Of a stretch of DNA of 64,000 nt, positions 1 through 12,151 are shown in pieces. Where the stretch lies: the NCBI GenBank assembly GCA_050084985.1, contig JBITNC010000001.1, forward strand, positions 171,058,001 to 171,122,000, read 5' to 3'. Both the position numbers and the translations under genes were made by a program. Every line of letters starts with the position of its first letter. The first letter of the stretch is position 1. The notes beneath the pieces were generated by a model, which was not told the DNA's origin, ran no database searches, and saw only the letters and a list, made by a program, of their open reading frames with translations. Source of the stretch: Nageia nagi (lineage: Eukaryota; Pinophyta).

Positions 1-182
1 TCCTCTTTCCAATAGTCTTATCTTACTTCTCACTTCTCTCATAAATTTGAAAAGAAAAATAAATATATAATATATATCTATTTTTATACAAGTTAAGTAA
101 ATCAAATAATCAATCATTCATATTTATACACAATAAGATTTAATTTACTTTTATCCATATCTTTATTTCATTTTTTTCATTC
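1..182. other. AT-rich sequence, nothing recognised
   Basis: Very AT-rich with no open frame, RNA gene or repeat I can name. Confidence 0.6.
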
Positions 183-918
183 ATTAGTATTGAAAGAGTT
201 TTTGCATCTTCTATTTTAAATTTCTTCACCATTTCATTTGTATATAATGATTATGAAATTAGAATAATATGTTTTATTTTCTAAAATTTAATATGAAAAT
301 AATAAATGCTTACTTAGATCTAGAAAAGATTTCTTTAGTTTGTGAACTTAATTTTTTTTAACTTTTTATTCCATTTAGCATTTTTCTAATTATCTAAATA
401 CCCATTTAAAAATGCATTCTTGATATACATGTTATTCACTTTCTAATCTTTATGTGCACATTTAAATAATAAGATTTTAATGTACGTGTAGAAGGTAAAA
501 ATAATAATTCACACTAATAAATACAATAAATACATCTACAATATAAGGATTTATTAGTATTGAAAGAGTTTTTCATCTTCTATTTTAAATTTCTTCACCA
601 TTTCATTTGTATATAATGATTATGAAATTAGAATAATATTTTTTATTTTCCAAAATTCAATATGAAAATAATAATGCTTACTTAGATTCAGAAAAGCTTT
701 CTTTAATTTGTGAACTTATTTTTTTTGAACTTTTTATTCCATTTAGTATTTTTTTTTTAATTATCTAAATACCCATTTAAAAATACATCCTTGATATACA
801 TGTAATTCACTTTCTAATCTTTATGTGCACATTTAAATAATAAGATTTTAATGTACATGTAGAAGGTAAAAATAATAATTCACACTAATAAATACAATAA
901 ATACATCTACAATATAAG
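183..918. repeat. Two-copy tandem duplication, ~370-bp unit
   Basis: Copy 1 is about 183-547 and copy 2 about 553-918. Both begin ATTAGTATTGAAAGAG and end TACATCTACAATATAAG; the offset is 370 at the start and 371 at the end. Differences are scattered substitutions and short indels in T runs. No coding potential is visible in either copy. Confidence 0.9.
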
Positions 919-959
919 CACCTAATATGAGAAGCAATGCTCATCATCCTCTTTATCCA

Positions 960-1494
960 TTTCTCAAAATAGTAAAGGAGAACAATGTGGATGCCATTTC
1001 AATAATGTTTCCACTCTGTGGATGTCATGTCAATAGTCTCTTCACTACGTGGATGTCATGAGATTCGTAGTATTAAAGTAATAATATGCTATAAATCTTA
1101 GAGCATAACAAATTCTCAAATAGATGGTATCAAGAGACATTATTATGTAATGTAGTCTAGATAACCACCTATCAAAGAGATACAATATGGTTTATTATGT
1201 TGTGTGCCTATTTTTATGCCTGCAAGAAAATAAAAGAGAGTGAGATTTGACTTTAAAATAATGATAATAATCTTAATAGAATTATAGAAGAACATTTAAT
1301 GTTAATGATATTCTCAAGATAATTTTAGATATAAACATGATTAAGAGATTTTAGCCTTGCTTAGCAAATATTTAGCATTTGATTAATGCATTAGTCTTGA
1401 TATTATAAACTTTTATATGATTTAAATATTATATAGCTTATATGCCTAAAATATTATTTATTTATAAATAAGAAATCGTATTTAAGTGTTTACA
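960..1494 (-). repeat. Probable LTR remnant (element A type), minus strand
   Basis: The right edge (GTTTACA, then TTTTCCCTTCTTTGGGC) has the layout of the ends of the LTRs at 6157 and 12151: a terminal TCTACA-like end followed by the complement of a polypurine tract. An inner block with CTCAAATAG and an alternation of GGTG/GGTATC and CATTATT resembles the LTR at 5545-6157. The left boundary is not defined. It may be a fragment of an older copy of the same family. Confidence 0.4.
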
Positions 1495-1870
1495 TTTTCC
1501 CTTCTTTGGGCATGTAATGAAAAACATTAAAATTAGTTTTTGGTTAGTAGGAGTAACAAGGTAGATGGGCACTAGAATGGTCCCATATAATAAGCTAAGT
1601 GAATGTTAGGAGAATATGCATGCCTCAAAAGTAGTGACATTAGATTCCTTCATCAATGATGACCATGAAAATATTTCATCTTGGTGAAAACACCTTTTCT
1701 TTGTGAATCATCAAATTTATATGAAAAAAGATATTACTTTGTTTTAAAATAATAGTTTGCAAGGTTCATTTGTTGGAGTTGAGTTCATGAACTTCTCATA
1801 CTCTATTTATGCTATATGAAGGTTGTGGTTGCTTATATACAATGTTCATAGGTCTAAAAAATTATATCTA
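1495..1870. other. Possible element 3' non-coding remnant, no gene seen
   Basis: Sequence next to the LTR remnant. Its position fits the non-coding region upstream of a 3' LTR on the minus strand, but I recognise no coding motif in it. Confidence 0.3.
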
Positions 1871-4858
1871 GTCTAGAAGTCTTTAGAAGAGGAATATGAA
1901 TAATTTATTTTCATTTAAAAAATTTATATTTAATATCTTTTGGAAAATTTTTAACTTCTAGAGGCATTTCCTAGCTATAGCACGGGGGTGGAGTGGAGAG
2001 TCAAATGTCACATGTGAGTCTGTCCTTTAAATGTTGGCTTCAATATTAAAAAAAAATGAATCCACTATATTATTTTAAAAATAAAGTTGGCTTCAAAAAT
2101 ATAATTATAACATTAGACTAACATATAAAATAATTAATATATAACATTAAATAAAATAAATTAATATATAACATAAATGAATTGATATATAAATTAATAA
2201 ATTAACATTAAAATAAATACTAAAAAAATTAAGAAATGAGATATATGTGTAAGGAATGATATCTCTCGATATTTTTTTTTGATATAAAAGGAGGTATATC
2301 TTGAAGCTAGTTTATGTTTAAATACATTTGTACTTTTTTTTAAATTTTGAAATATTATTTTATTCATTTTTCATCAAAATATTTGTTGTTTGGTATTCAA
2401 TTGAATAAGAGATAAGCGCAATTTTTTCTTGTTTTATCTTCTTCCTTAATGAAATGACATTGAACTTCAGTATGTTTCCTTCTCACATACATAACTAGCT
2501 ATCTTATCAATTCAATATTTTTTTTCTTTTATTCCAAATTTGGAACATTATTTTATTCAATTATTTCATCAAAATATTAGTTGTTTGATCATTAGTTAGA
2601 TATGGGGGGCAAGAGCAATTTCCCTTTCCTTGTCTTCTTCTTTAATGAAATGCTTGAATTTTAATATATTTTGTTCTCACACACATTACTAGATATTTTA
2701 TCAATTTTTTTGTTGTATTTTAAGTATTTATTTTATTCAAATTATCTTATTGTTACATCATTCATGGCCTAGAATTTTTCCTCTCTTAAAGATAATGCTA
2801 CTATTTTATAATATCATTTCTAAGATAAAATGTTTGGAAGAGGAACATGAGCATTTTCATTCAAAAAACTATGTTTTAATATAAATATTTATTAATATTT
2901 CAACACCTTTTTAAAATATTTTACATTCAAATACATTAAGATATTTGTTATTTTGGTGTTTAGTTGGATATGAGACAAGCATAATTTTTCCTTCTTCATC
3001 TTGTTACTTCATGAAATGACATTGAACTTCAATACATTTTCTTTCACACACATTACTAGGTTCTTCATCAATTCAAATATTTTTTTGTTGCAATTTTAAT
3101 TTTTTAAGTATTTAGCTTATTCAAATTATCTTCTTGTTACATTGTTCATGGCCTTTGCATTTTGCCTCTCTTAAATGTAATGTTACTATTTTGTAATACA
3201 TTCCTAACCCAATAGTTGAGGAACATGAGCATTTTAATTCAAAAAATTAGGTTTCAATAGAAATATTTATTACTATTGTAATGCCTCTTTAGAAATAGTT
3301 TTAATTTAAATACATTTTTCTTTATATAGTCTTTGAAATGTTATTTTATTCAAGTCCTTAATCAAAATATTTATTATTTTGATCTTTAGTTGGATAAGAG
3401 ACAAGTGTAATTTCCCTTGCTTTATCTTCTTCCTCAATGAAAGGAAATTGACCTTCAATTTATTTTCTTCTCACACAAATTACTAGATATTTTTTTAATT
3501 CAAATTTTCTTTTTTGTTGCATTATAATTTCTTAAGTATTTATCTTATTCAAATTATTTTTTTGTTACATCATTCATGACCTTGCATTTTACCTCTCTTA
3601 AAGAGAATGCTACTAATTTATAATATCATTTCTAAGATAATTTTTTTGGAAGAGGAACATGAGCATTTTCATTCAAAAAAATTATGTTTGAATATAAATA
3701 TTTATTAGTATTCTAATACATTCATATTGTTATGAAATTTGAAACATTATTTTTCTCATTGCCTTCATTAAGATATTTGTTATTTTGTTCTTTAGTTGGA
3801 TATAAGACAAGTAGATTTCCCTTTCTTCATCTTGTTCCTCTATTAAATGATATTGAACTTCAATATGTTTTCTCTTCACACACATTACTAGGTTCTTCTT
3901 GAATTCACAATAGTTTTTTGTTGCACTCTTATTTCTCTAAGTATTTATCTTTATTCAAATTGTCTTTTGTTACATAGTTCATGGCCTTGTATATTATCTT
4001 TGTTAAAGAAAATTTACTATTTTATAATACCATTCCTAACCTAATATTTTAGAAGAGGAACATGAGAATTTTCATTCAGCAACTTATGTTTCAATTGAAA
4101 TATTTATTACTATTGTAACCTATCTTTAATATATATATATAGCCTCGCATTTTCTTATCTCAAAGATAACGCTACTATTTTATAATATCATTTGTAAGAG
4201 GAACATGATCATTTTCATTCAAAACAAATTACTTTTCGATATAAATATTTATTAGTATTCTAATACATTCATATTTCTATGAATTTTGAAAATTATTTTT
4301 TCTCAATACCTTCGTTAAGATATTTGTGATTTTATTCTTTAGTTGTATATGCGACAAATGCAATTTCCCCTTCTTCATCTTATTCCTTTATGAAATGAAA
4401 TTGAACTTCAATACATTTTCTCTTCACACATATTACTAGGTTCTTCTTTAATTGAAAATATTTTTTGATATATTCTTAGTTCTCTAAAGTATTTTTCTTA
4501 TTCAAATTATCTTTTTGTTACATAGTTCATGGCCTTGTGTTTTATATTTGTTAAAGACAATGTTAATATTTTATAATATCCTAACCTAAGATATTAAAAG
4601 ATGAATATGAGCATTTTCATTTGAAAACTTAGGTTTCAATAGAAATATTTAATACTATTCTAATGTACCTTTAGAAATATTTTATATTTAAATACATTCT
4701 TCTTTTGATGAACTTTGAAATATTATTTTATTCAATTCTTTTATCAAAATATTTGTTATTTATCTTTAGTTAAATAAGAGACAAGTGTAAATTCCCTTGC
4801 TTTGTCTTCTTCCTTAAAGAAAGAACATTGAACTTCAATACATACATAATTTAAATTG

Positions 4859-4889
<31 letters not shown>

Positions 4890-5545
4890 ATCAATTTAAA
4901 TTTTCTTTTCTTATTGCATTACAAGTATTTATCTTATTCAAATGGTTATTTTGTTACATCATTTATGGCCTTGTATTTTGCATCTATTAAAGATAATGTT
5001 ACTATTTTATAATATCATTTCTAATATAATTTTTTTGGAAGAGGAACATGAGCATTTTCATTCAAAAAAATTATGTTTCAATAGAAATATTTATTAGTAA
5101 TCTAATGCTTCTTTAAAAATATTTTACATTCAAATGCATTCATATTTCTATGAACTTTGAAACATTACTTTTTTTTAATGTCTTCATTAAGATATTTGTT
5201 ATTTTGGTCTTTTAGCTGGATATGAGACAAGTGCAATTTCCCTTTCTTCATCTTGTTCCTTTATGAAATGATATTGAACTTCAATACATTTTATCTTCAC
5301 ACATATTACTACGTTCTTCATCAATTCAAAATAGTTTTTTGTTGCATTCTTAATTCTCTAAGTATTTTTCTTATTCAAATTGTCTTTTGTTATATAGTTC
5401 ATGGCCTTGTATTTTATCTTTGTTAAATAAAATATTACTATTTTGGAAGAGAGACATAAGCATTTTTGCTCAAAAAAGTAGGTTTCAATAGAAATATTTA
5501 TTACTATTCTAATGCCTCTTTAGAAATATTTTATATTTTAATATT
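1870..5545. repeat. Tandem array of alternating A and B units (~400 bp each)
   Basis: A marker (AGGAACATGAGCATTTTC and variants) recurs near 2841, 3219, 3653, 4056, 4199, 4602, 5042 and 5450, with a diverged outlier near 1884. Spacings are about 378, 434, 403, 143, 403, 440 and 408. The sequence before the marker alternates between type A (ATATCATTTCTAAGATAA) and type B (CATTCCTAACCTAATA), so the larger unit is an A-B dimer of roughly 810-840 bp. One B-to-A step is shortened to 143 bp by deletion. Other shared blocks are a TTAGTTGGATATGAGACAAG segment and CACACACATTACTAG. An AT-rich stretch at about 1960-2290 separates the outlier from the main array. No coding frame is visible; it behaves like a satellite. 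Confidence 0.8.
4861..4890. repeat. (TA)n microsatellite
   Basis: About 14 TA dinucleotides within the tandem array. Confidence 0.95.
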
Positions 5546-6157
5546 ATAGACAAGGAGTAATTAATTGTACTAAATAAATTACTGTTACTATGCAAAAACT
5601 CACTAGAATATGAATGTAGATAATTGAGTATTCACTAATATGATCATACTTGTCTCTTCACTAGATCCGAGATGTTAGGCTTGAGATAGGTTTGTTACCT
5701 AGATATAAGGTAATGCAATCTCAAAATCACAATATATGTGTTGTGTAAATTCTACCTTTGCATGGTGTCGATGATGTGATAGTCATTTGCAACAAGAATA
5801 AAATCAAGTAATTCAAATTATTATGAAGAGTAGATAATAAATTCTCAAATAGGTGGTGTTACAAAATACCATTATTGTTCAGATGATGTAATGCTCATGA
5901 GTTGACCTATTTGATATTCAATTATCTAATAAGGAATTCTTTTCTTTGGATCTTCTTTTATAATACAACATCTTAGATCTTTTCTCTTCTTGAGATATAC
6001 ATATATTGCATAGCTTATGGTGCTTTTTCTTGGCACTTGCACCAATTACATTGATTATAATATTATTTTTTATATTTTCAATACTTTTACATTTTTACAT
6101 CTTTGATACCTAAAATATGATTTCTATTTAAAAAAAATATATATTTAGTTGTCTACA
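5545..6157 (-). repeat. 3' LTR of element A
   Basis: Ends GTCTACA at 6157, followed by TTTTGCCCCTATTTGGAGG, the complement of a polypurine tract, as at 12151 in element B. The outer end TATAGAC at 5545 is the mutated counterpart of TGTAGAC. The length (~613 bp) fits the 625-631-bp LTRs of B and C. It shares the GGTGTTACAAAATACC block with them but is otherwise much diverged, suggesting an older subfamily. Confidence 0.7.
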
Positions 6158-6830
6158 TTTTGCCCCTATTTGGAGGTTTAATGGAGAGAAATGGAATTAC
6201 ATGTCCAAAGAAGAAGAAGAGAGAAATATTTTTTTTGAAAACTTTAAATTTTTTTATAGTAGTGTGAACCTTTGGTGAAGCTCCTTCCTTGCCCCTTTTG
6301 GCTTGATTTCCCTAGGAAATATCCATGGATGGGGTAATTAATATAAAATAATATGAGAAATCAATATCCTTACCTCATGAGATGAGCAAGAATAAATATA
6401 GTGGCTCCTTTATTTTTGATACTAGGGAGTCTGGTGATCATGCGTATTTTGAAATCATTACAGTAGATGAAGAGGAATTTCAATTTTATTGATATTTTGT
6501 TAGAGGAAGAATGAAGGGAATCAACATTCTGGATGCAAATCTTTTGATGATGTGGGTGTTATATGTTTATTAGATCTTTCTATTGATCTTATTCTATGAG
6601 TTGCATGAGATTGTTAGCTATTAGTGATTACATAGATATCAACCAATGTTTGAGTACTGGTATCTACAAAAGTAATGACCAATATCATCCATTGGTATCT
6701 ATCTAGGAAAAAATTAATAACATACATCCTACAAAGATGGTGTGAAGCCTATATTTTTGGATACATAGTAAGGTGCATCATCCATTGAGTATGCATCAAT
6801 ATCAATATTCTCACTAATGATTGTACAACA
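6158..6830 (-). other. Element A 3' non-coding region with polypurine tract
   Basis: Corresponds to 12152-13150 of B and 56030-56815 of C; shared blocks include TTTCCCTAGGAAA and CTCCTTTATTTTTGAT. The minus-strand polypurine tract lies directly beside the LTR at about 6158-6178. No coding frame. Confidence 0.7.
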
Positions 6831-7560
6831 AACTCATCACCATATACTAACAAGAATGTTTTTGCTCTAATGGTAGTTCTAATGGTTATTTTATATTCCT
6901 AAAGCGCATAGGAAAATTGCTCATGTCCATCTCTCATATATATTACATATTTTAGCTAGAATGCTCTTGATTATATTATTGGATGCTTCAACCTAATTAT
7001 TCCCTTAAGGATAATAAATAGAAGAAAATTTTTGAGTAATGTGAAACTTTTTACAAAAAGCTTTCATATATTTACCTTTGAAATCAGGTCCATTATATAT
7101 GATCAACTATTGTGGGATACAAAATCTTATGATGATATTTTCAATAAAAAACTTGATGATCTTCTCTTGTGTTATTGATTTTGTTGGTGCAGCCTCTACT
7201 CATTTTGTAGTATGAATTTATATCCTTCTCTTGAATGAGAATTAATCAAACCAATTAAACCAATACCCCAATTTGCAAATGGCTAAGATGAAACAACTAT
7301 ATTAAGATCTTGTGTTAGTAATTTCTCTAAATTAAATTACTTTTGATCTTGAAGATAATATTTTACATGATTTTTATAGTTCTCTTTCATTGATTTCCAA
7401 TAATACCCCATACACAAAAGCTTAATGTACAATTCCTTAGCAAAGACGTGTCCTCCACATAAACCACCATGTGCTTGTTCAAGGGTTGTTGTTGTCTCAT
7501 GATGTGTAAGGCATCTTAAGAGAGTTTTATTCAAAGGATATTCTATACAAATCTTCATTA
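6830..7560 (-). pseudogene. Ty3/gypsy integrase remnant (element A)
   Basis: Decayed integrase. The longest open piece (7337-7558) covers the zinc-binding HHCC region: HHETTTTLEQAHGGLCGGH, followed by the YYWKSM block and a degraded second cysteine pair (KYYLQDQK). The lower coordinates (6830-7200) match in position the DDE core and downstream parts read at 13500-13920 in B. Stops and frameshifts break it throughout, so no functional product is expected. Confidence 0.75.
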
Positions 7561-7929
7561 ATGATGATAAACTTAAGGGTTATCCTTTTTAGCCTTATAT
7601 TCTTATTTATATAAAAATATTAGGGAATTATTTGATCCTCCAAATATTTATAAATATCAACATACCATGATGGAGTAGTAACTTCTTAAGTGACATTGTG
7701 ATTCATGATAACTATCATTAATAATATAAGATGGTGTATCCAAGTTTTTATTTTTTAGGATTTTTTCCTCATCTTCTACCTCAATTGGGGCAAAAGAGTC
7801 AACGCTTTCCATTGCATCAATATATCCATTATTTATCCTTGGAATGTTTCTAATATTGTAGCTGTTATACTGAAAAAAGAGATCAACAACAACTAGTTTG
7901 TATGGCTAGAGTTTCTCATCCTTGGTATT

Positions 7930-8235
7930 GTAGATATCATTAACCTAGTTGACAACAAGCTATTAATCATCATATATCAACAAATTCTTAATTATGAGAA
8001 GAATACCAACCTTAAAATAAAAAATTAATACTTCATACTCTACCATATTTTTATTACATTCAAATTCAAGCTTGTATACCATAGGAATAGCATCATGTGA
8101 AGGTAAAACTAATATGATACCTTCCTCTACTCCATATGTACACTTGGAACTATAAAAATATAGTATCCAATTATGAGGTTCATCTTCTATGAGGCACACT
8201 AATTCATTTGGTATCTCCCATCTATCTTTCTAATA
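7930..8235 (-). pseudogene. Archaeal-type RNase H remnant (element A)
   Basis: The 78-codon open piece at 7963-8199 contains WILYFYSSKCTYGVEEGI and then NMVEYEVLI, the pattern of the second RNase H that Tat elements carry between the regular RNase H and integrase. Family knowledge gives W-x-L-x-F-D-G-S-x-x-x-x-G-x-G and TNN-x-x-EYEA; here FDGS reads FYSS and CTNN reads CNKN, so the first catalytic aspartate is gone. It is duplicated in part at 9213 onwards. Confidence 0.75.
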
Positions 8236-10296
8236 ACATAGATGTTGCTATCCATGGTGCCCACATTATTATGGTGGATAATTCTAGGCATAATCATCTG
8301 AAAACTCTTCATACATAATGATACCATTATTTTGAGGGATACATTGATATCAAACTCTTTCAATAACATGATTATTTTGCTATTATTCTTGAGAGGTGTT
8401 GCTTTACCATGAGGTATTTAAGAGGATAAACATGGCTAATAATATATGTTGTACAATACAAAAGATAGGATCATAATTTTTTCATAGCAAACTCAATACC
8501 AAGATAAGGTTTTTCTATAGGGGTGTACCTTATCTCAAAATTGAAAAGGATCTTGCTAATATAATAAATAGCTCTTTCTTTATGTTGATCATCCTCCGGG
8601 CATAACATTTCCCCCAAGGTATATAATGTGGATAAGATATACATATTTGCTTCTTTGCTAAAATCCATTAGAACCAAGATAAGAGGATTAACCAAGTATT
8701 TCTATTTCCTTCAAATTGTTTTTGGCACTTTTCATCCCATACATATTTGATATCTTTCTTAAGTAAGTGAGTAAATGGTATACATTTTCCACTCAAATGA
8801 GAAATGAACCTTCTTACAAAATTTATTTTGCCTTAGAGACTCCTTAATTGGTTGAGGTTTTTAAGAGGTGGTATACTAAAAATAGCCTTTAACTCTTTTA
8901 GATCTACTTCAATGCCTTGCTTTGACACCATGAAGCCTAATAGCTTTCTTGAAGTGATCCCAAAAGCACATTTTTGAGGTAGGGTTCCAATTTTATTTGT
9001 TATATAGGGATTCACATATCAAGATCATTATCTTTGATAAGTTCATGTTTGTATGTAATATTTATCATCCCACATAAGGTTAACAAGTATGTTGCTATAT
9101 CTTGACCCTATTTTGATAAGTGCATAGATGTTATCTTGATCCAATAGTATGAGTATTGCCTTATTCATTTCTATTTTGTTATAATTTATATTATTATTTT
9201 TATGATACCTTCCCCTACTCCATATGTACACTTGGAACTATAAAAATACAGTATCCAATTCTAAGGTTCATCTTCTATGAGGCACACTAATTCATTTGGT
9301 ATCTCCCATCTATCTTTGTAACAACATAGATGTTGCTCTCCATGGTGCCCACATTGTTGAGGTGGATAATTCTAGGCATAATCATTTGGAAACTCTTCAT
9401 ACATAATTATACCATCATTTTGAGGGATACATTGATATCAAACTCTTTCAATAACATGAGTTATTTTGCTATTCTTATTGAGAGGTGTTGCTTTGCCATG
9501 AGGTATTTAAGAGGATAAACATGGCTAATAATATATGTAGTACAATACAAAAGATAGTGTCATAATTTTTTAGTAGCAAACACAATACCAAGATAAGGTT
9601 TTTCTATAGGGGTGTACCTTATCTCATAATTGAAAAGGATTTTGCTGAGATAATAAATAACTCTTTCTTTATGTTGATCATCCTCCTGGTATAACATTGC
9701 TCCCAAGCTATATAATATGGATAAGATATACATATTTGCTTCTTTGCTAAAATCCATTAGAACCAAGATAAGAGGATTGACAAAGTATTGCTTATTGACT
9801 TCAAATTGTTTTTGGCACTTTTCATCTCATACATATTTGATATCTTTCTTAAGTAAGTGAGTAAATGGTATACATTTTCCACTCAAATGAGAAATGAACC
9901 TTCTTACAAAATTTATTTTGCCTTAGAGACTCCTTAATTGTTTGAGGTTTCTAAGAGGTGGCATACTAAAAATAGCCTTTAACTCTTTTAGATCTACTTC
10001 AATGCCTTGCCTTAACACCATGAAGCCTAACAGCTTTCTTGAAGTGATCCCAAAAGCACATTTTTGAGGTAGGGTTCCAATTTTCTTTGTTATATAGGGA
10101 TTCACATATCAAGATCATTATCTTCAATAAGTTCATGTTTGTATGTAATATTTTTCATCCCATGTAAGGTTAACAAGTATTTTGCTATATTTTGACCCTG
10201 TTCTGATTAGTGCATAGATGTTATCTTGATCCAATAGTATGAGTATTGCTTTATCCATTTCTATTTTGTTATACTTCATATTATTGTTCTTATGAT
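8113..10296. repeat. Tandem duplication inside element A, 1,088-bp unit
   Basis: Copy 1 spans 8113-9200 and copy 2 spans 9201-10296. TATGATACCTT at 8113 recurs at 9201, and the copies stay colinear through RNase H and RT to the end. The short motif TATGAT sits at each of the three boundaries, suggesting unequal recombination or replication slippage at a microhomology. Copy 2 again has RNase H (9560-9766) and the RT connection (9923-10105), each with its own stops. Confidence 0.9.
8300..9030 (-). pseudogene. RT end plus RNase H remnant (element A)
   Basis: Minus-strand pieces of the RT connection and RNase H. The piece at 8833-9015 has LPQKCAFGITSRKLLGFMVS, the block that follows the RT palm in Ty3/gypsy elements. 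The piece at 8471-8695 has LVLMDFSKEANMYILSTLY and then RAIYYISKILFNFEIRYTPI, the start of the regular RNase H. The RT palm with its YxDD motif is absent from this copy. Confidence 0.75.
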
Positions 10297-10690
10297 TGAA
10301 TGTGAATGATTATTATAGTTTCTACCTATTTTAATATTAGGGATCACTATAAATATTTCAACATATTGGTACCAACCTTTGATGTTTTTATTTTGTAGAA
10401 TTTTATTTTTGGTAAAAACCTCTATAATTTTTGAAAATTTTATGCATGTTTATGCCCTGAAACTTTATCCAACCCTAGATATTCAAGATAAGAAATTTTT
10501 AGAAGGTGAGATTGGGTTTATTTGCATGCATTATCAAGGGATTTTGAGTTGAAATTTTTTTTGTGGAATTTTAGTTTTTTATAAAACACTAGATTTTAAG
10601 CTTAATTTTTGAAGATTTTATGGTTGTAGTTATTTCAATTTGTGATATTCTAGAAAATGGATATACATTTTGCATATATATCCATGCTTT
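10297..10690. other. AT-rich spacer, nothing recognised
   Basis: Sequence between the truncated end of element A and the PPR-derived repeats. No frame, repeat or RNA gene that I can name. Confidence 0.5.
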
Positions 10691-11490
10691 ATATTTTTAT
10701 ACATTCTTCTAGAAAAATCATGAATCTTGCAAACACTGTAGACCATGAAACTATATTTATATCATGCATTTTGTCAAAATTCTCTTAGGTCTTGTGTATT
10801 CTTCCATATATTTCATGTGTCTATGGGATTTTTTAGAAAACCCATTTTATGTATTATGTAATCATTGTAAACCATAAAACTATATTTTCATCATGCATCT
10901 TATCAAATAAATTTTGGGTCTTATTTTATTCTTCCATATGTTTCATGTGTCTTTCGACCTTTTTTAGAAAACCCATTTTGTGTATCACATAATCATTACA
11001 TACCATGAAACTTTGTTTTTGTTATGTACTTTTTCAAAAAACCCACACCAGTCTATTTACAAGCACCAAGTAGAAACATCCACACACCCAATTCAGGGTT
11101 TATGGGTATTTTGGCAATGAAGTTTAAATCTCCCATAGCCTATACAAACTACAACATTTGATTTATGAGCACCAAGTAGACACATCTACACACCCAATTT
11201 AGGGTTTATGGGTATTTTGAAAATGAAGTTAAAAGCTTGCTCAAGATAGCCTTCTTAAACTATAACATTCAATTTACAAGCATCAAGTAGACATATGCAC
11301 ACACCCAATTCAAGATTTATGTGTATTTTGGTAGTGAAGTTCAAAGTTCCCTCAAGATAGTTTGCAGGAACCACAACATTGAATTTGCAAGTACGAAGTA
11401 GACACATGCACACACCCAATTCAAGTTTTATGGGTATTTTGGTAATGAAGTTAAAAGCTCCCTCAAGATGGCCTACATGACCAACAAGGT
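10690..11490 (-). pseudogene. Tandemly amplified PPR-gene fragments
   Basis: Two small tandem arrays made from a pentatricopeptide-repeat gene, read on the minus strand. Units of about 130 bp start at 10742, 10871 and 11002 (the last partial) and match the PPR stretch that reads as MYAKYERIHKA at 24.9 kb. Units of about 106-111 bp have GCACCAAG or its variants at 11063, 11169, 11280 and 11391; the best copy reads KIPINPELGVWMCLLGACKL, close to the plant PPR block M-P-I-x-P-x-x-x-V-W-x-x-L-L-G-A-C. Intact plant PPR proteins bind organelle RNA; these fragments cannot make one. Confidence 0.75.
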
Positions 11491-11526
11491 CAATAATACA
11501 TGTATAATGATTAATCCTATGATTAT

Positions 11527-12151
11527 TGTAGACTAAAAATAATGCATAAATAATAAATTGAAGAACTATTTTTTCATAATATAATATTAGAGCATATATT
11601 AGATATATGATATCATTATGAACATGATAAATGAGAAGCCTTTGTAATATCTACATTGATATGAAATAATAGGAATCATACATCAATTGTAATAACATAC
11701 CATGAGAAATGAATACTGTTAACAACCTTAGAGTAGCATGCTATTAACAACCTAGAATATGTAGATCCATGAGCAGAAATTGAAATGTGTAAAATAAGAT
11801 GAAGGATGTCAAAAATCTACGAATGGTTGGTGTTATGAAATACCTTTGTTGGTTGAATGAAATGATATTACATGTTCTAATATTTTTCTATGGCTATCTG
11901 CTCATGATCCATTATGTTGCTTTTGATATTCTTTTATAGCAACATTTTGATCCACTATGATTCTTGAGATCATTGTATATTACATTGTTTATGATTTCTT
12001 TCTTGATATTTGACATCTCTTACATTATACAATTTTCCATTATATTGATTACATTGTCTTGGGTATATTTTGACCCTTTTTATAATAAATATTCCTTGGT
12101 ACTATAAAATGAATTATTTAATACAAGAAAATTCATTTTTAGGCATCTACA
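11527..12151 (-). repeat. 3' LTR of element B
   Basis: Starts TGTAGAC and ends ATCTACA on the plus strand. It aligns along its whole length with the LTR at 24012-24636 and with those of C in reverse complement. By eye it is roughly 86-90% identical to its partner, so the insertion is old. Confidence 0.93.

Larger units (their letters stand above)
5545..10296 (-). mobile_element. Element A: truncated Ty3/gypsy, Tat lineage
   Basis: Minus-strand LTR retrotransposon with only its 3' part left. From right to left it keeps the end of RT, RNase H, the archaeal-type second RNase H, integrase, a non-coding 3' region and the 3' LTR. Gag, protease, most of RT and the 5' LTR are missing. Integrase after RT shows Ty3/gypsy order, and the second RNase H points to the Tat lineage. 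A 1,088-bp segment is duplicated in tandem. Many stops and frameshifts are present. No TSD can be assigned because the right end is truncated against PPR-derived sequence. Confidence 0.85.
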
